Made by a program: the position numbers and the translations under genes. From Chitinophagaceae bacterium UBA4857 (GTDB taxonomy: Bacteria; Bacteroidota; Bacteroidia; Chitinophagales; Chitinophagaceae), in assembly GCA_002399735.1 (NCBI GenBank), contig DHEF01000039.1, positions 1 through 18,146 of the forward strand: a DNA stretch of 18,146 nt. The letters are read 5' to 3'. Of the stretch, positions 1 to 6,753 are shown piece by piece. Position 1 is the stretch's first letter, and each line of letters begins with the position of its first letter. The notes beneath the pieces were generated by a model. It worked only from the letters and a program-made list of their open reading frames with translations, searched no databases and was not told where the DNA came from.

Positions 1-60
1 CCCGATCCTATCGGATCGCAACAAAAGCTGATTAGTATTACTACTGCCGACTAACAAAAA
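1..60 (+). repeat. Hairpin-plus-tail dispersed repeat, copy A
   Basis: The first 17 bases can fold on themselves (CCGAT/ATCGG around CCT, or GATCC/GGATC around TATC). They are followed by a tail reading GATTAGTATTACT then CTAACAAAAAAA. The same 17-base head occurs in inverted orientation at 18115-18131. A related tail follows a different hairpin at 1997-2059. It is an intergenic repeat of unknown function. The neighbouring unit on its left lies outside the window. Confidence 0.6.
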
Positions 61-78
61 AATAACAGTGAACAAAAA

Positions 79-113
79 GCATTCAGCATTCTGAGTTAAG
101 CCTTCTGCATTCT
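79..113 (+). repeat. Period-7 degenerate repeat array
   Basis: Five consecutive heptamers are seen: GCATTCA, GCATTCT, GAGTTAA, GCCTTCT, GCATTCT. The array ends at the stop codon of the minus-strand merC-like gene. It belongs with four other period-7 arrays in this window. Confidence 0.65.
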
Positions 114-505
114 CAATGGTCACAATCATCCGCATGGGCATGGTTATGCCCGCGACATAAACGGTAGTTTAAAAAATGGGCGGCTACTATAAAACCAACA
201 GCCGGAATTAATAACCAGTTGTCGTGGTGGGCAAAAAATAATTTTATAATCAACGATAACATACCCAACGAAAACAAAATAGTAGGTAACATTTTATGGT
301 GATGCCCTTTGTAACCATGGTATAACGAATATACGCCAACAATAAAAGCCAACAATACCATGCCCGCTTCAAACCAAATGTTGTGTATAATGTTAATACC
401 AAACAAAGGCAGGCTACTTAAAAATAAAGGTAACAACGCACAATGTATAGCACAGGCTATAGAAGCAGTAATACCCAACGCATCCCAATTAATCTTAAAA
501 TTCAT
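113..505 (-). CDS. MerC-domain membrane protein, putative metal transporter
   Basis: A small integral membrane protein of 130 residues with about four hydrophobic segments. The first segment carries the MerC-like CAIHC pattern (Cys18, His21, Cys22). The C-terminus is metal-ligand rich (His120, His122, His124, Cys128, His130), and a HHH sits at 68-70 in a loop. The MerC family moves mercuric or other soft/thiophilic metal ions across the inner membrane. The substrate here is unknown. The frame is open upstream to 544, but I choose the ATG at 505: a TTTTG / TATCTTTG promoter lies at 515-545, inside the longer reading frame, and homology to MerC begins after this Met. It is divergent from a SCO-Fur operon, which suggests copper, zinc or iron handling. 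Family call is good; the transported metal is inference. Confidence 0.8.
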   Translation of the reverse strand: MNFKINWDALGITASIACAIHCALLPLFLSSLPLFGINIIHNIWFEAGMVLLAFIVGVYSLYHGYKGHHHKMLPTILFSLGMLSLIIKLFFAHHDNWLLIPAVGFIVAAHFLNYRLCRGHNHAHADDCDH

Positions 506-514
506 AAAGGACAG

Positions 515-545
515 CAAAGATAAATAAAAGCAACATTGTTGCAAA
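515..545 (-). promoter_or_regulatory. Bacteroidota-type promoter of the merC-like gene
   Basis: Read on the minus strand, TTTTG (545-541) is about 19 nt from TATCTTTG (522-515). This matches the Bacteroidota sigma-ABfr consensus (TTTG / TAnnTTTG). Transcription would start near 508-511, leaving only a few nucleotides before the ATG at 505. Confidence 0.6.
530..542. promoter_or_regulatory. Perfect 6-1-6 dyad, candidate metal-repressor operator
   Basis: GCAACA-T-TGTTGC is a perfect inverted repeat with a one-base centre, the geometry of many Fur-family boxes. It lies in the spacer between the -33 and -7 elements of the merC-like promoter, touching the -33 element, so a bound protein should block RNA polymerase. 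The Fur-family gene two genes away is the obvious candidate regulator. Binding is inference. Confidence 0.5.
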
Positions 546-581
546 ATTTAATCATTTAATTCCCTTTTACGCAAATTATTG

Positions 582-598
582 GGTACAGCGGTTGTACC
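582..598. promoter_or_regulatory. Near-perfect 17-bp dyad overlapping the SCO promoter
   Basis: GGTACAGC-G-GTTGTACC is an 8-1-8 inverted repeat with one mismatch per arm. Its right arm overlaps the TACCTTTG box of the SCO gene. The half-site GGTACA resembles GCAACA in the dyad at 530-542, so the same protein may bind both. Confidence 0.45.
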
Positions 599-602
599 TT
601 TG
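595..602 (+). promoter_or_regulatory. -7 promoter box for the SCO-Fur operon
   Basis: TACCTTTG matches the Bacteroidota TAnnTTTG box. No convincing -33 TTG is seen at the right distance. A start 4-7 nt downstream would give a ~10-nt leader before the ATG at 618. Confidence 0.5.
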
Positions 603-617
603 CCGCAAATTTCAGGC

Positions 618-1226
618 ATGTCAAAAAAGAGTTTGTTATACCTTGGTTTTTTTGCCGCAGTGGCTGTGGCCTTTTATTTTGTTGTGGTGGCGTTGGTGCC
701 AGGCTTTAATACAAAGGAGTTTCCGCCGGTAAGTACAGTAAGGCCGTTTAATTTTACCAACCAAGATGGCCAACAGGTAACCAATAAAGATGTAGAAGGC
801 AAAGTGCAGGCGGTTGAATACTTTTTTACAACCTGCAAGGGTATTTGTCCTATTATGAACAACAACATGCGCATGGTGTACGATGACCTGAAAGACGAAC
901 CCGATTTTTTAATTTTATCGCATACCTGCCAGCCTGAAGTTGACTCGGTAGCACAAATTAAAAAATACGCCGACTCCATGAAAGTGGATACAAAAAAATG
1001 GATTTTTTTAACCGGACGTAAGGACAGCCTGTACAATATGGCCCGTCTTAGTTATACCATTGATGATAATAAAAACCCTTTAACAAGTATTGAGAATGAT
1101 TTTATTCATTCGCAGTTTTTTGCCTTGGTAGATAAAGAGGGTAATGTGCGCAAGATTTACGACGGCTTAAAAAAATCGGAAGTAAACAAGATGATTGCCG
1201 ATGCCAGAAAACTTTTAAAGCCTTAA
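618..1226 (+). CDS. SCO1/SenC/PrrC family protein (copper chaperone, thioredoxin fold)
   Basis: 202 residues. One N-terminal transmembrane helix (about 5-28) anchors a periplasm-facing thioredoxin-like domain. The copper-binding SCO motif is intact: Cys73 and Cys77 (CKGIC) and a distal His164 (FIHSQ). SCO proteins deliver copper to the CuA centre of cytochrome c oxidase or act as thiol-disulfide reductases on it. An open frame continues upstream to a TTG at 579, but that stretch contains the TACCTTTG promoter box and an operator-like dyad, so the ATG at 618 is chosen. It is followed after 19 nt by a Fur-family gene, probably as one operon, and is divergent from a MerC-like gene. This suggests metal-responsive expression. 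It could be a stand-alone stress SCO rather than the oxidase assembly factor, since no oxidase genes are visible. Confidence 0.88.
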   Translation: MSKKSLLYLGFFAAVAVAFYFVVVALVPGFNTKEFPPVSTVRPFNFTNQDGQQVTNKDVEGKVQAVEYFFTTCKGICPIMNNNMRMVYDDLKDEPDFLILSHTCQPEVDSVAQIKKYADSMKVDTKKWIFLTGRKDSLYNMARLSYTIDDNKNPLTSIENDFIHSQFFALVDKEGNVRKIYDGLKKSEVNKMIADARKLLKP

Positions 1227-1245
1227 CTTGTTATAACAGTTAGTT

Positions 1246-1665
1246 ATGAAAGAGGAAATAACAACGATACTAAAACGTAACAGCCTGAGTGTAACTGCCA
1301 GCCGCGAAAAAATATTAACCCTTTTTTTAGGTCAGGATGTTGCATTGTCTCATAGCGATATTGAAAAAAAAGCCGGTGAAAAATTTGACCGAGTAACCGT
1401 TTACCGCACTTTACAAACCTTTACCGACAAAGGTATTATACACACCATTCCTACAGTTGATAATGCCATTTTATACGCTTTGTGTAAAGACAATTGTACA
1501 CAGGGCCATCACCACGACCAGCACGTACATTTTATTTGCGATAAATGTGCCCAAACATTTTGCCTGGATAATGTAGTTACACCCGATGTAAAACTACCAC
1601 AAGGGTATACCTCTCAACAAATTGAAGTAGTGGTAAAAGGTGTATGCAAGGCATGCAAAAAATAA
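1246..1665 (+). CDS. Fur-family metal-responsive transcriptional repressor
   Basis: 139 residues, the usual Fur length. An N-terminal winged helix has its recognition helix at about 48-56 (DRVTVYRTL). It is followed by a dimerisation/metal domain with a His-rich patch (His88-90, His93, His95) and two zinc-binding CxxC pairs (Cys98/Cys101 and Cys134/Cys137). The family covers Fur, Zur, PerR and similar repressors. The sequence alone does not decide the metal, although two intact CxxC pairs and the His patch suit an iron- or zinc-sensing member. It is the second gene after the SCO gene (19-nt gap). The two dyads in the SCO/merC intergenic region (530-542, 582-598) are its likely operators, making the cluster autoregulated. 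No clear terminator follows; a weak hairpin with a T-run lies at 1774-1803. Confidence 0.88.
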   Translation: MKEEITTILKRNSLSVTASREKILTLFLGQDVALSHSDIEKKAGEKFDRVTVYRTLQTFTDKGIIHTIPTVDNAILYALCKDNCTQGHHHDQHVHFICDKCAQTFCLDNVVTPDVKLPQGYTSQQIEVVVKGVCKACKK

Positions 1666-1680
1666 ATACTTTTTTTATAC

Positions 1681-1715
1681 GCTTAAAGCTCAATGCATAA
1701 AGCTTAAAGCTGGGC
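1681..1715 (+). repeat. Period-7 degenerate repeat array
   Basis: Heptamers GCTTAAA, GCTCAAT, GCATAAA, GCTTAAA, GCTGGGC in strict register, just downstream of the fur-like gene. The region to about 1803 continues with T- and C-rich heptamer-like sequence (GACTTTC-type words) and a weak TCGGA/TCCGA hairpin before a T-run. Confidence 0.65.
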
Positions 1716-1813
1716 TCCTATTTTTTATATACTTAAAGTTGAGGGCATAATGCCTGAACTTTCTTACTGACTTTCGGATTCCCGGTCTTTCCGACTTTTT
1801 TCTACCGGTTAAG

Positions 1814-1951
1814 CGCTTGGCAACAACTCGATGTTTATTAGCGATATGTTACAAGCAGAAAGCTTAATGCATAAAGCTTAAAGCAAGTGTTTCTATTATT
1901 TCAATACTCCGATCGCTTGGCTAAAACAACACGATGTTGATTAGCGATATG
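1814..1951 (+). repeat. Direct repeat pair with CGATGTT..ATTAGCGATATG core
   Basis: Two copies, 1814-1848 and 1914-1951, share CGCTTGGC, then CAACA, then CGATGTT and ATTAGCGATATG. They lie about 100 bp apart, with a period-7 array (1855-1889) between them. Each begins at or beside a short palindrome (AAGCGCTT, CGATCG). They resemble the tails of the hairpin repeats at 1-60 and 1997-2059. The rest of the 1666-2072 gap holds no gene that I can see. Confidence 0.5.
1855..1889 (+). repeat. Period-7 degenerate repeat array
   Basis: Heptamers GCAGAAA, GCTTAAT, GCATAAA, GCTTAAA, GCAAGTG in register. Nearly the same as the array at 1681-1715. Confidence 0.65.
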
Positions 1952-1996
1952 CAGTTGAAGAGTGGCTCTCATTCATTCTTTCAACAAAAAAATGAC

Positions 1997-2059
1997 TTGC
2001 GAACAATCACTTGATTGCAAGGGACGATGATTAGGATTACTGCCGCTGACTTACAAAAA
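1997..2059 (+). repeat. Hairpin-plus-tail dispersed repeat, copy C
   Basis: A hairpin CAATC-ACTT-GATTG (2004-2017) is followed by GATGATTAGGATTACTGCCG, then CTGACTTACAAAAAAA. The tail closely matches copy A at the window start, while the hairpin is different. It lies 3' of the DUF2461 gene, ending just before its stop codon. Confidence 0.6.
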
Positions 2060-2072
2060 AAACTACACACTA

Positions 2073-2753
2073 CTATGCCTCCAACGCTTCATTTAGAAAG
2101 TCAATTAAAGGCTGCAATGTTTCAAATGCTTGCACGGCTTGTTTTAAAAGCCCTTTATCAGTTAGTTGTTTGTCGCTGATGGGAGTCATGGCAACATAAC
2201 TTTTAAATTTTAAAAATTCAGCAGCAGGGTTATCGGTATCATAACCCTTGGGTACACGGCTTAAAGCCATACCTTCTGAGGTAGATAAAGAACCGTAAAT
2301 GGTTTTAAAACTTTTGCTGTTTACTATCTTTTTAAAATCGGTAAAGTTGTAATCAACTTCCTGACGTACTTTTTGTAAATCGGCCGGCATAGGTTGCCAT
2401 ACACCGCCACCCATAAAACTTTTATTACCCGGTTGCAGGTGAAAATAATAACCGGCTAACATTGATTTTCTGCCGCCTTTATTAATGCTTACGCCAAGGT
2501 TATTTTTATAAGGTGTTTTATCTTTTGAAAAACGTATGTCGCGGTTAATTCTAAAAATACATTCACGAGCCGTGAGTCCGGCAATGCTGGCATCTTTTTT
2601 ACCAAAACTGTCAATCAGCGTATCGGTAAACGCAAGAAAGTCGGTTTTTGCGGCCTCGTATCGGTTACGGTTTTCATCAAACCAGGGTTTGTTATTGTGT
2701 TTTTCTAAATCTTTTAAAAATTGTAAGGTTGCTGTTTGTAACATGTTTAACAA
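2073..2753 (-). CDS. DUF2461 family protein (TIGR02453-like)
   Basis: 226 residues, a typical length for this family of uncharacterised, probably cytoplasmic proteins found widely in bacteria and some fungi. Recognisable family features are the N-terminal LxxLxxHNNKPWFDENR segment (about 14-30), the FRINRDIRFSKDKTPYK block (67-83), and the FHLQPG / GGGVWQP region (104-121). No signal peptide or membrane segment is seen. The biochemical role is unknown. The start may be the ATG at 2753 or the one three codons later at 2744. It is divergent from the chromate transporter, with about 200 bp between them. A -7-like box lies at 2786-2793. There is no terminator-like hairpin with a T-run directly after it; a hairpin repeat sits there instead. 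Confidence 0.85.
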   Translation of the reverse strand: MLNMLQTATLQFLKDLEKHNNKPWFDENRNRYEAAKTDFLAFTDTLIDSFGKKDASIAGLTARECIFRINRDIRFSKDKTPYKNNLGVSINKGGRKSMLAGYYFHLQPGNKSFMGGGVWQPMPADLQKVRQEVDYNFTDFKKIVNSKSFKTIYGSLSTSEGMALSRVPKGYDTDNPAAEFLKFKSYVAMTPISDKQLTDKGLLKQAVQAFETLQPLIDFLNEALEA

Positions 2754-2785
2754 GTATATAAAAGGAAATAAATGATTGTTGCTGA

Positions 2786-2793
2786 CAAATTTA
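2786..2793 (-). promoter_or_regulatory. -7-like box upstream of the DUF2461 gene
   Basis: On the minus strand this reads TAAATTTG, matching TAnnTTTG. It would give a leader of about 27-36 nt. A -33 TTG is only loosely placed, so this is tentative. Confidence 0.35.
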
Positions 2794-2927
2794 CAATACT
2801 TATGGGGTCAATAAAAACCTTAACTAAGCAGTTTTTTTTTATTTTCCACGTCAAATAGTTTTCTTTTACGGAATATTAGACAAGGGCTTACCCTTAAGGC
2901 TGTACATTAACAAACAAACTGCACCTT

Positions 2928-2935
2928 TATTTTTG
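2928..2935 (+). promoter_or_regulatory. -7 promoter box of chrA
   Basis: TATTTTTG matches TAnnTTTG, with the ATG at 2952 following after 16 nt. No good -33 TTG is seen. The AT-rich context makes chance matches possible. Confidence 0.4.
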
Positions 2936-2951
2936 TATTTTATTGCATAAT

Positions 2952-4211
2952 ATGCCTAATAGTAATTTTAGTTTTTTAAAAAATGTTTTGCTGCATAGCG
3001 TAACGGCTTACGGTGGTCCGCAGGCGCATTTTGCTATGATGATGAAAACATTTGTTAAGCAAAAAAACTACATTACCGAAAACGAATTGTTAGAGTATAA
3101 TGCCTTGTGCCAATTGTTGCCGGGGGCATCATCTACCCAGATTATTGCATTAGTTGGTTACAAACGCGGCGGCTTACCATTGGCAATACTTACGTTAATG
3201 ATATGGGTATTGCCGGCCAGTATTTTTATGGGTGCTATTTCGTTTTTATTACATATGATAGATAAGCGGGATATTGAAACCGACCTGTTTAAATTTATTG
3301 CCCCAATGGCCGTGGGTTTTTTATTGTTTTCCTGCGTAAAAACATTTCCGTTGGCAGTTAAAAATGTTGTTAGTTGGATAATTATGTTAGCGGCAACAGC
3401 CATTACTTATTTTTTATTTCAATCGCCATTTGTATTTCCGGCGTTAATTGTTGCCGGTGGTATAACCACCAATATTACCAATAAACGCAAACCCGAAATA
3501 ATAGCGGAGCGTCGTAAAATTCAATGGAATAATTTATGGTTGTTTATAGCCATTTTTGTGGTGGCAGGGGTATTAAGTGAAATGGCCAGAAGACAAAACT
3601 GGGAATACCGTAAACCTATTAACTTATTTGAAAGTAACTACCGTATGGGTAGTCTGGTATTTGGTGGCGGACAGGTATTAATGCCCATGATGATGGAGCA
3701 ATACAGTATTCGTCCCGAGGCGGTGCGCCACCGTAACCCCGATGTAATACAAATTGATAAGTCGGATATGTACACCGGTATGGGTTTAGTAAGAGCCATG
3801 CCCGGTCCTGTATTTTCCATAGCCTCCTTTACCGGTGGTATGGCTTTGCGTGATATGGGCGAAACCCGTTTGGAGCGTGGCACCATGCAGGCCATTGGTT
3901 GTGCCATTGCAACCGTGGGAATATTTTTACCCAGTTTTTTATTGGTGCTTTTCTTTTTTCCTATATGGAATAACCTAAAAAAATATACCGTCATTCACCG
4001 ATCCTTAGAAGGTATTAATGCCGCAGTTTTGGGTATTATGATTGGCTCTACTTTTTACATGATGAAGGATATTTCTATTACCGATGCCAACGTACTAAGT
4101 GTATTAAACCTGGGTGTAATTGTGGGCACCAGTTTGTTATTATTGTTTAGTCGTATACCCGCACCGGTTATCGTTTTGGTTTGTTTGGGGTTAGGCTATT
4201 GGTGGATTTAG
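2952..4211 (+). CDS. chrA: Chromate transporter, fused two-domain ChrA (CHR family)
   Basis: 419 residues with about ten hydrophobic segments, built as two homologous CHR halves, the long-chain type. The first half carries the family signature with YGGPQAHF (20-27) and LLPGASSTQ (55-63). The second half repeats it as FGGGQVLMPMM (237-247) and RAMPGPVFSIASFTGG (281-296). Family members export chromate, probably by antiport, and are also found in genomes with no known chromate exposure, so the natural substrate may be another anion. The frame is open to a TTG at 2943; the ATG at 2952 is preferred because a TATTTTTG box lies just upstream. It is a single-gene unit, divergent from a DUF2461 gene, and is followed at once by a weak hairpin before rho. 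No chrB-type regulator is nearby. Confidence 0.88.
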   Translation: MPNSNFSFLKNVLLHSVTAYGGPQAHFAMMMKTFVKQKNYITENELLEYNALCQLLPGASSTQIIALVGYKRGGLPLAILTLMIWVLPASIFMGAISFLLHMIDKRDIETDLFKFIAPMAVGFLLFSCVKTFPLAVKNVVSWIIMLAATAITYFLFQSPFVFPALIVAGGITTNITNKRKPEIIAERRKIQWNNLWLFIAIFVVAGVLSEMARRQNWEYRKPINLFESNYRMGSLVFGGGQVLMPMMMEQYSIRPEAVRHRNPDVIQIDKSDMYTGMGLVRAMPGPVFSIASFTGGMALRDMGETRLERGTMQAIGCAIATVGIFLPSFLLVLFFFPIWNNLKKYTVIHRSLEGINAAVLGIMIGSTFYMMKDISITDANVLSVLNLGVIVGTSLLLLFSRIPAPVIVLVCLGLGYWWI

Positions 4212-4250
4212 GCAACTTGTTAAAACTCAGTTGCTTCCTAAAATATTTTT
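4212..4250 (+). terminator. Weak intrinsic terminator after chrA
   Basis: GCAACT (4212-4217) pairs with AGTTGC (4229-4234), starting right after the stop codon. An A/T-rich stretch with eight T residues (4245-4252) follows ten bases later. The stem is short, so this is tentative. Confidence 0.35.
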
Positions 4251-4279
4251 TTGGGTTTATCAAAAAATGTGTATCCTTG
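4251..4279 (+). promoter_or_regulatory. Promoter of rho
   Basis: TTG (4251-4253), an 18-nt spacer, then TATCCTTG (4272-4279), one base off the TAnnTTTG consensus. Transcription would begin near 4283-4286, about 140 nt before the rho start codon. Confidence 0.5.
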
Positions 4280-4283
4280 CAGT

Positions 4284-4426
4284 AGGAAAAGCGGCTGATA
4301 ACTATTTTTTTCCTCGTTATAGCTCATCAGGATCCTGCCGTATCCTTCAAAAAAATTTCAATCAATTTTATTTTCTCAGATTTTATTTCCTTCATTTTGA
4401 ATTGTTTTTAACTTCAAGACTATTGT
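4284..4426 (+). promoter_or_regulatory. rho: Long structured leader of rho
   Basis: If the promoter at 4251-4279 is right, rho has a ~140-nt untranslated leader. It can form AGGAAAA/TTTTCCT (4284-4290 with 4308-4314). An alternative is a bulged stem GCT-ATAAC with GTTAT-AGC (about 4294-4323). A palindrome CAGGATCCTG follows (4328-4337), then T/C-rich, unstructured sequence up to the ATG. In E. coli, rho is autoregulated by attenuation in its leader. A similar role here is inference. Confidence 0.35.
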
Positions 4427-6067
4427 ATGTATGACATTTCGCAATTGAACGACATGATCGTTCCTGAACTCCTCGACATTGCTGAGCAATTGAAAATTCC
4501 TAATCCTAAGAAACTGGAAAAACAAGAGCTGGTTTACAAAATTTTAGACAGCCAGGCCGCTACCGGCGCTAAAACAACTGCTGCCGATGATAAAGGCAAA
4601 CGCAAAAGAATTACTAAAGTTTCTACATCTACTGGCAGTACCGAAGAAGCTATTATAGAAAACGCCGGCGACGAAAAACCTGCCGAAAAAAAATCGGCCC
4701 CTGCTAAAAGAACACCCATAAAAAAAGCCAGGAAAAAAGCCGAGCCCGAAGAAGAGCAAGCACCTGCAGCCGAAGAAGAAACACCGGAAAGCACACCTGT
4801 TCAAACAAGAACACCACAGGAAATTCAGGCAGCATTTATACAGGAAGCTTTTGCAGCAACTGAAGCTGCCTCTGCCCAAGAGCCGCAAGCACCTGCTACA
4901 CCTGCACGCCCCACTTACCAAAGAAGAGAACAACCTAATTTTAATATAGAGTTTGATGGTATCATTTTATCGGAAGGAGTATTAGAAATGATGCCCGACG
5001 GATATGGTTTCTTACGTTCATCCGATTATAACTACTTATCATCACCCGATGATGTGTATGTATCACCCTCACAAATAAAATTATTCGGTTTAAAAACCGG
5101 CGATACCGTTCAAGGTAGCGTACGTCCGCCAAAAGAAGGTGAAAAGTATTTCGCTTTATTAAAGGTGGATTATATCAATGGCAAAAGCCCCGAGGAGGTA
5201 AGAGACCGTGTGCCTTTTGATTACCTGACACCGCTTTTCCCTTTCGAAAAATTAAACCTGTTTACACAACCAAGCGATTACTCCACACGTATCATGGATT
5301 TATTTACCCCCATAGGTAAAGGCCAGCGTGGATTAATTGTAGCCCAACCAAAAACCGGTAAAACCATGTTGTTAAAAGCAGTAGCCAATGCTATTGCCAC
5401 TAACCATCCTGAGTGTTACCTGATGGTGGTGTTGGTAGATGAACGTCCGGAAGAGGTGACCGATATGGAACGTAGTGTTAAAGCCGAGGTTATTGCATCT
5501 ACCTTTGATGAACCGGCTGAGAAACACGTTAAAGTATCTACCATTGCATTACAAAAAGCAAAACGTTTGGTAGAGTGTGGGCACGATGTGGTTATATTGT
5601 TAGATTCTATTACCCGTTTGGCCCGTGCACACAATACCGTTGCCCCTGCATCAGGTAAAGTATTATCGGGTGGTGTAGAAGCTAACGCCATGCAAAAACC
5701 TAAACAGTTTTTTGGTGCAGCCCGTAAAATTGAAAACGGCGGATCATTAACCATCATAGCAACTGCCTTGGTTGATACCGGTAGTAAAATGGATGAGGTA
5801 ATCTTTGAAGAATTTAAAGGTACCGGTAACATGGAATTACAGTTAGATCGTCGTTTGGCCAACAAGCGTATGTATCCAGCTATTGACCTTACTTCTTCGT
5901 CAACACGTCGTGATGATTTGTTATTAGACAGAGACGTATTACAACGTATGAACCTGTTACGTGTTTTCTTAACCGACATGAATACCGAAGAAGCCATGCG
6001 TGAGTTACTAAACCGTATGAAAGGTACTAAGAGCAACGAAGAATTTTTAGCCAGCATGAGCCGCTAA
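4427..6067 (+). CDS. rho: Transcription termination factor Rho
   Basis: 546 residues, longer than the ~420 of E. coli Rho because of an insertion. Domains in order: an N-terminal Rho-N helical domain (about 4-43); a low-complexity, Lys/Glu/Ala/Pro-rich insertion (about 44-170), common in Bacteroidota Rho; the cold-shock RNA-binding domain (about 175-250, MMPDGYGFLRS and DDVYVSPSQIKLFGL); then the RecA-like ATPase. The ATPase shows Walker A QPKTGKT (307-313), Walker B VVILLDS (388-394) and the Q-loop region VLSGGVEANAMQKPK (412-426). Rho is a hexameric RNA translocase that ends untranslated transcripts. The start ATG begins MYDISQL; a second ATG four bases on is out of frame. It is monocistronic, between its own promoter and a strong terminator at 6091. 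Confidence 0.97.
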   Translation: MYDISQLNDMIVPELLDIAEQLKIPNPKKLEKQELVYKILDSQAATGAKTTAADDKGKRKRITKVSTSTGSTEEAIIENAGDEKPAEKKSAPAKRTPIKKARKKAEPEEEQAPAAEEETPESTPVQTRTPQEIQAAFIQEAFAATEAASAQEPQAPATPARPTYQRREQPNFNIEFDGIILSEGVLEMMPDGYGFLRSSDYNYLSSPDDVYVSPSQIKLFGLKTGDTVQGSVRPPKEGEKYFALLKVDYINGKSPEEVRDRVPFDYLTPLFPFEKLNLFTQPSDYSTRIMDLFTPIGKGQRGLIVAQPKTGKTMLLKAVANAIATNHPECYLMVVLVDERPEEVTDMERSVKAEVIASTFDEPAEKHVKVSTIALQKAKRLVECGHDVVILLDSITRLARAHNTVAPASGKVLSGGVEANAMQKPKQFFGAARKIENGGSLTIIATALVDTGSKMDEVIFEEFKGTGNMELQLDRRLANKRMYPAIDLTSSSTRRDDLLLDRDVLQRMNLLRVFLTDMNTEEAMRELLNRMKGTKSNEEFLASMSR

Positions 6068-6090
6068 TAAATTGTTTTCACTTATATACA

Positions 6091-6120
6091 AAACCACTGC
6101 AATTGCGGTGGTTTTTTTAT
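6091..6120 (+). terminator. Intrinsic terminator of rho
   Basis: AAACCACTGC (6091-6100) and GCGGTGGTTT (6105-6114) form a ten-pair stem with one G-T pair and an AATT loop. A run of T residues follows (6112-6118). A textbook factor-independent terminator. Confidence 0.85.
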
Positions 6121-6210
6121 TTTGTTTTTCATCGTCCCTCCCTTGATTGAACTTCCGTTGCGTCGCACTCTTGTACGTTCTGTAATGCTATTGGGCATTG
6201 TGCAGGTTTA

Positions 6211-6313
6211 CCACAGAGTTGCGCAGAGGGTTTACACAGAGTTGCACAGAGGAGTAAACAGAAATAAAAAAAACTCCGTGTAACTCCGCGACAAAACTCC
6301 TGATACTCTGTGG
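6211..6313. repeat. CACAGAG-type repeat with inverted ends
   Basis: Two direct copies of ACAGAGTTGC-rCAGAGG lie 23 bp apart (6213-6229 and 6236-6252). They are followed by complementary ACTCC words and a closing ACTCTGTGG (6305-6313) that is the inverse of CCACAGAGT (6211-6219). It does not look coding: the minus-strand open frame across it is a low-complexity by-product of the repeat. I see no gene between the rho terminator and 6694. Confidence 0.6.
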
Positions 6314-6357
6314 CCCGAAAAAATCTGTTAACACTTCTCAACTAATGGTAGAACGCT

Positions 6358-6561
6358 GTCTTGTCCACAGTGTAAGCACAGCAGGTGGCGGAACGGCGTT
6401 TTTCGGCCATAGTGCTAACATGTTTTTACAAAGAGCAAAGACAAGCCACCCAAAAAACGACCGGCCGAAAAAAGAGCCTGAAGCCAACCGGCTGTACGGT
6501 TCCGCCTAACAGTGTCCGGTAATAACAAATGCTTACAGGCGGAATACACCTTGGACAAGAC
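6358..6561. repeat. ~204-bp fold-back element with four nested inverted repeats
   Basis: Four pairs of perfect inverted words are nested in order. GTCTTGTCCA (6358-6367) pairs with 6552-6561. TGTAAGCA (6371-6378) pairs with 6530-6537. GGCGGAAC (6387-6394) pairs with 6499-6506. TTTTTCGGCC (6399-6408) pairs with 6463-6472. The whole could fold as one long interrupted hairpin. It is more GC-rich than its surroundings, as expected of a small non-autonomous mobile element or a structured RNA. No target-site duplication was recognised. Confidence 0.65.
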
Positions 6562-6655
6562 TTGATTTTTTGGTTACTTTTTTTATCAAGAAAAAAAGTA
6601 AAAAACTTAAAATACAAGAGTCTTACAATAGTATCAAACCTGGCATTAACTCTTC

Positions 6656-6690
6656 ACTTATAACTTAATACTTACAACTTAAAACTAAAA
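6656..6690 (+). repeat. Period-7 degenerate repeat array next to a promoter
   Basis: Heptamers ACTTATA, ACTTAAT, ACTTACA, ACTTAAA, ACTAAAA run in register and stop 4 bp before the TACTTTTG box of the ABC-F gene. The array fills the place where a -33 element would be. Confidence 0.65.
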
Positions 6691-6694
6691 ACCG

Positions 6695-6702
6695 TACTTT
6701 TG
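6695..6702 (+). promoter_or_regulatory. -7 promoter box of the ABC-F gene
   Basis: TACTTTTG matches TAnnTTTG. It predicts a start near 6706-6709 and a leader of about 107 nt, unusually long for this window. No clear TTG -33 element; the region is occupied by a period-7 array. Confidence 0.5.
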
Positions 6703-6753
6703 CATTCTTCAACAAACAAAAAATAAAAGCATGTAGGATTTAATTTCTTTCTG

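Noticed and set aside
4231..4434. 67-codon plus-strand ORF before rho
   Set aside because: It contains the likely rho promoter and the leader hairpins, and its composition is that of AT-rich non-coding DNA. The rho leader explains it better.
6129..6341. 70-codon minus-strand ORF over the CACAGAG repeat
   Set aside because: Its translation simply reflects the direct repeats (repeated LCATLCK-like words), with no promoter or family match.
6503..6509. Integron attC-like core GCCTAAC (GTTAGGC on the other strand)
   Set aside because: Only one seven-base core fits. No partner GTTRRRY site at a suitable distance, no cassette gene and no integrase in view.
6426..6617. 63-codon minus-strand ORF over the fold-back element
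   Set aside because: It spans the inverted repeats, has low-complexity content rich in Phe and Cys, and no family features. It looks like a by-product of the repeat.
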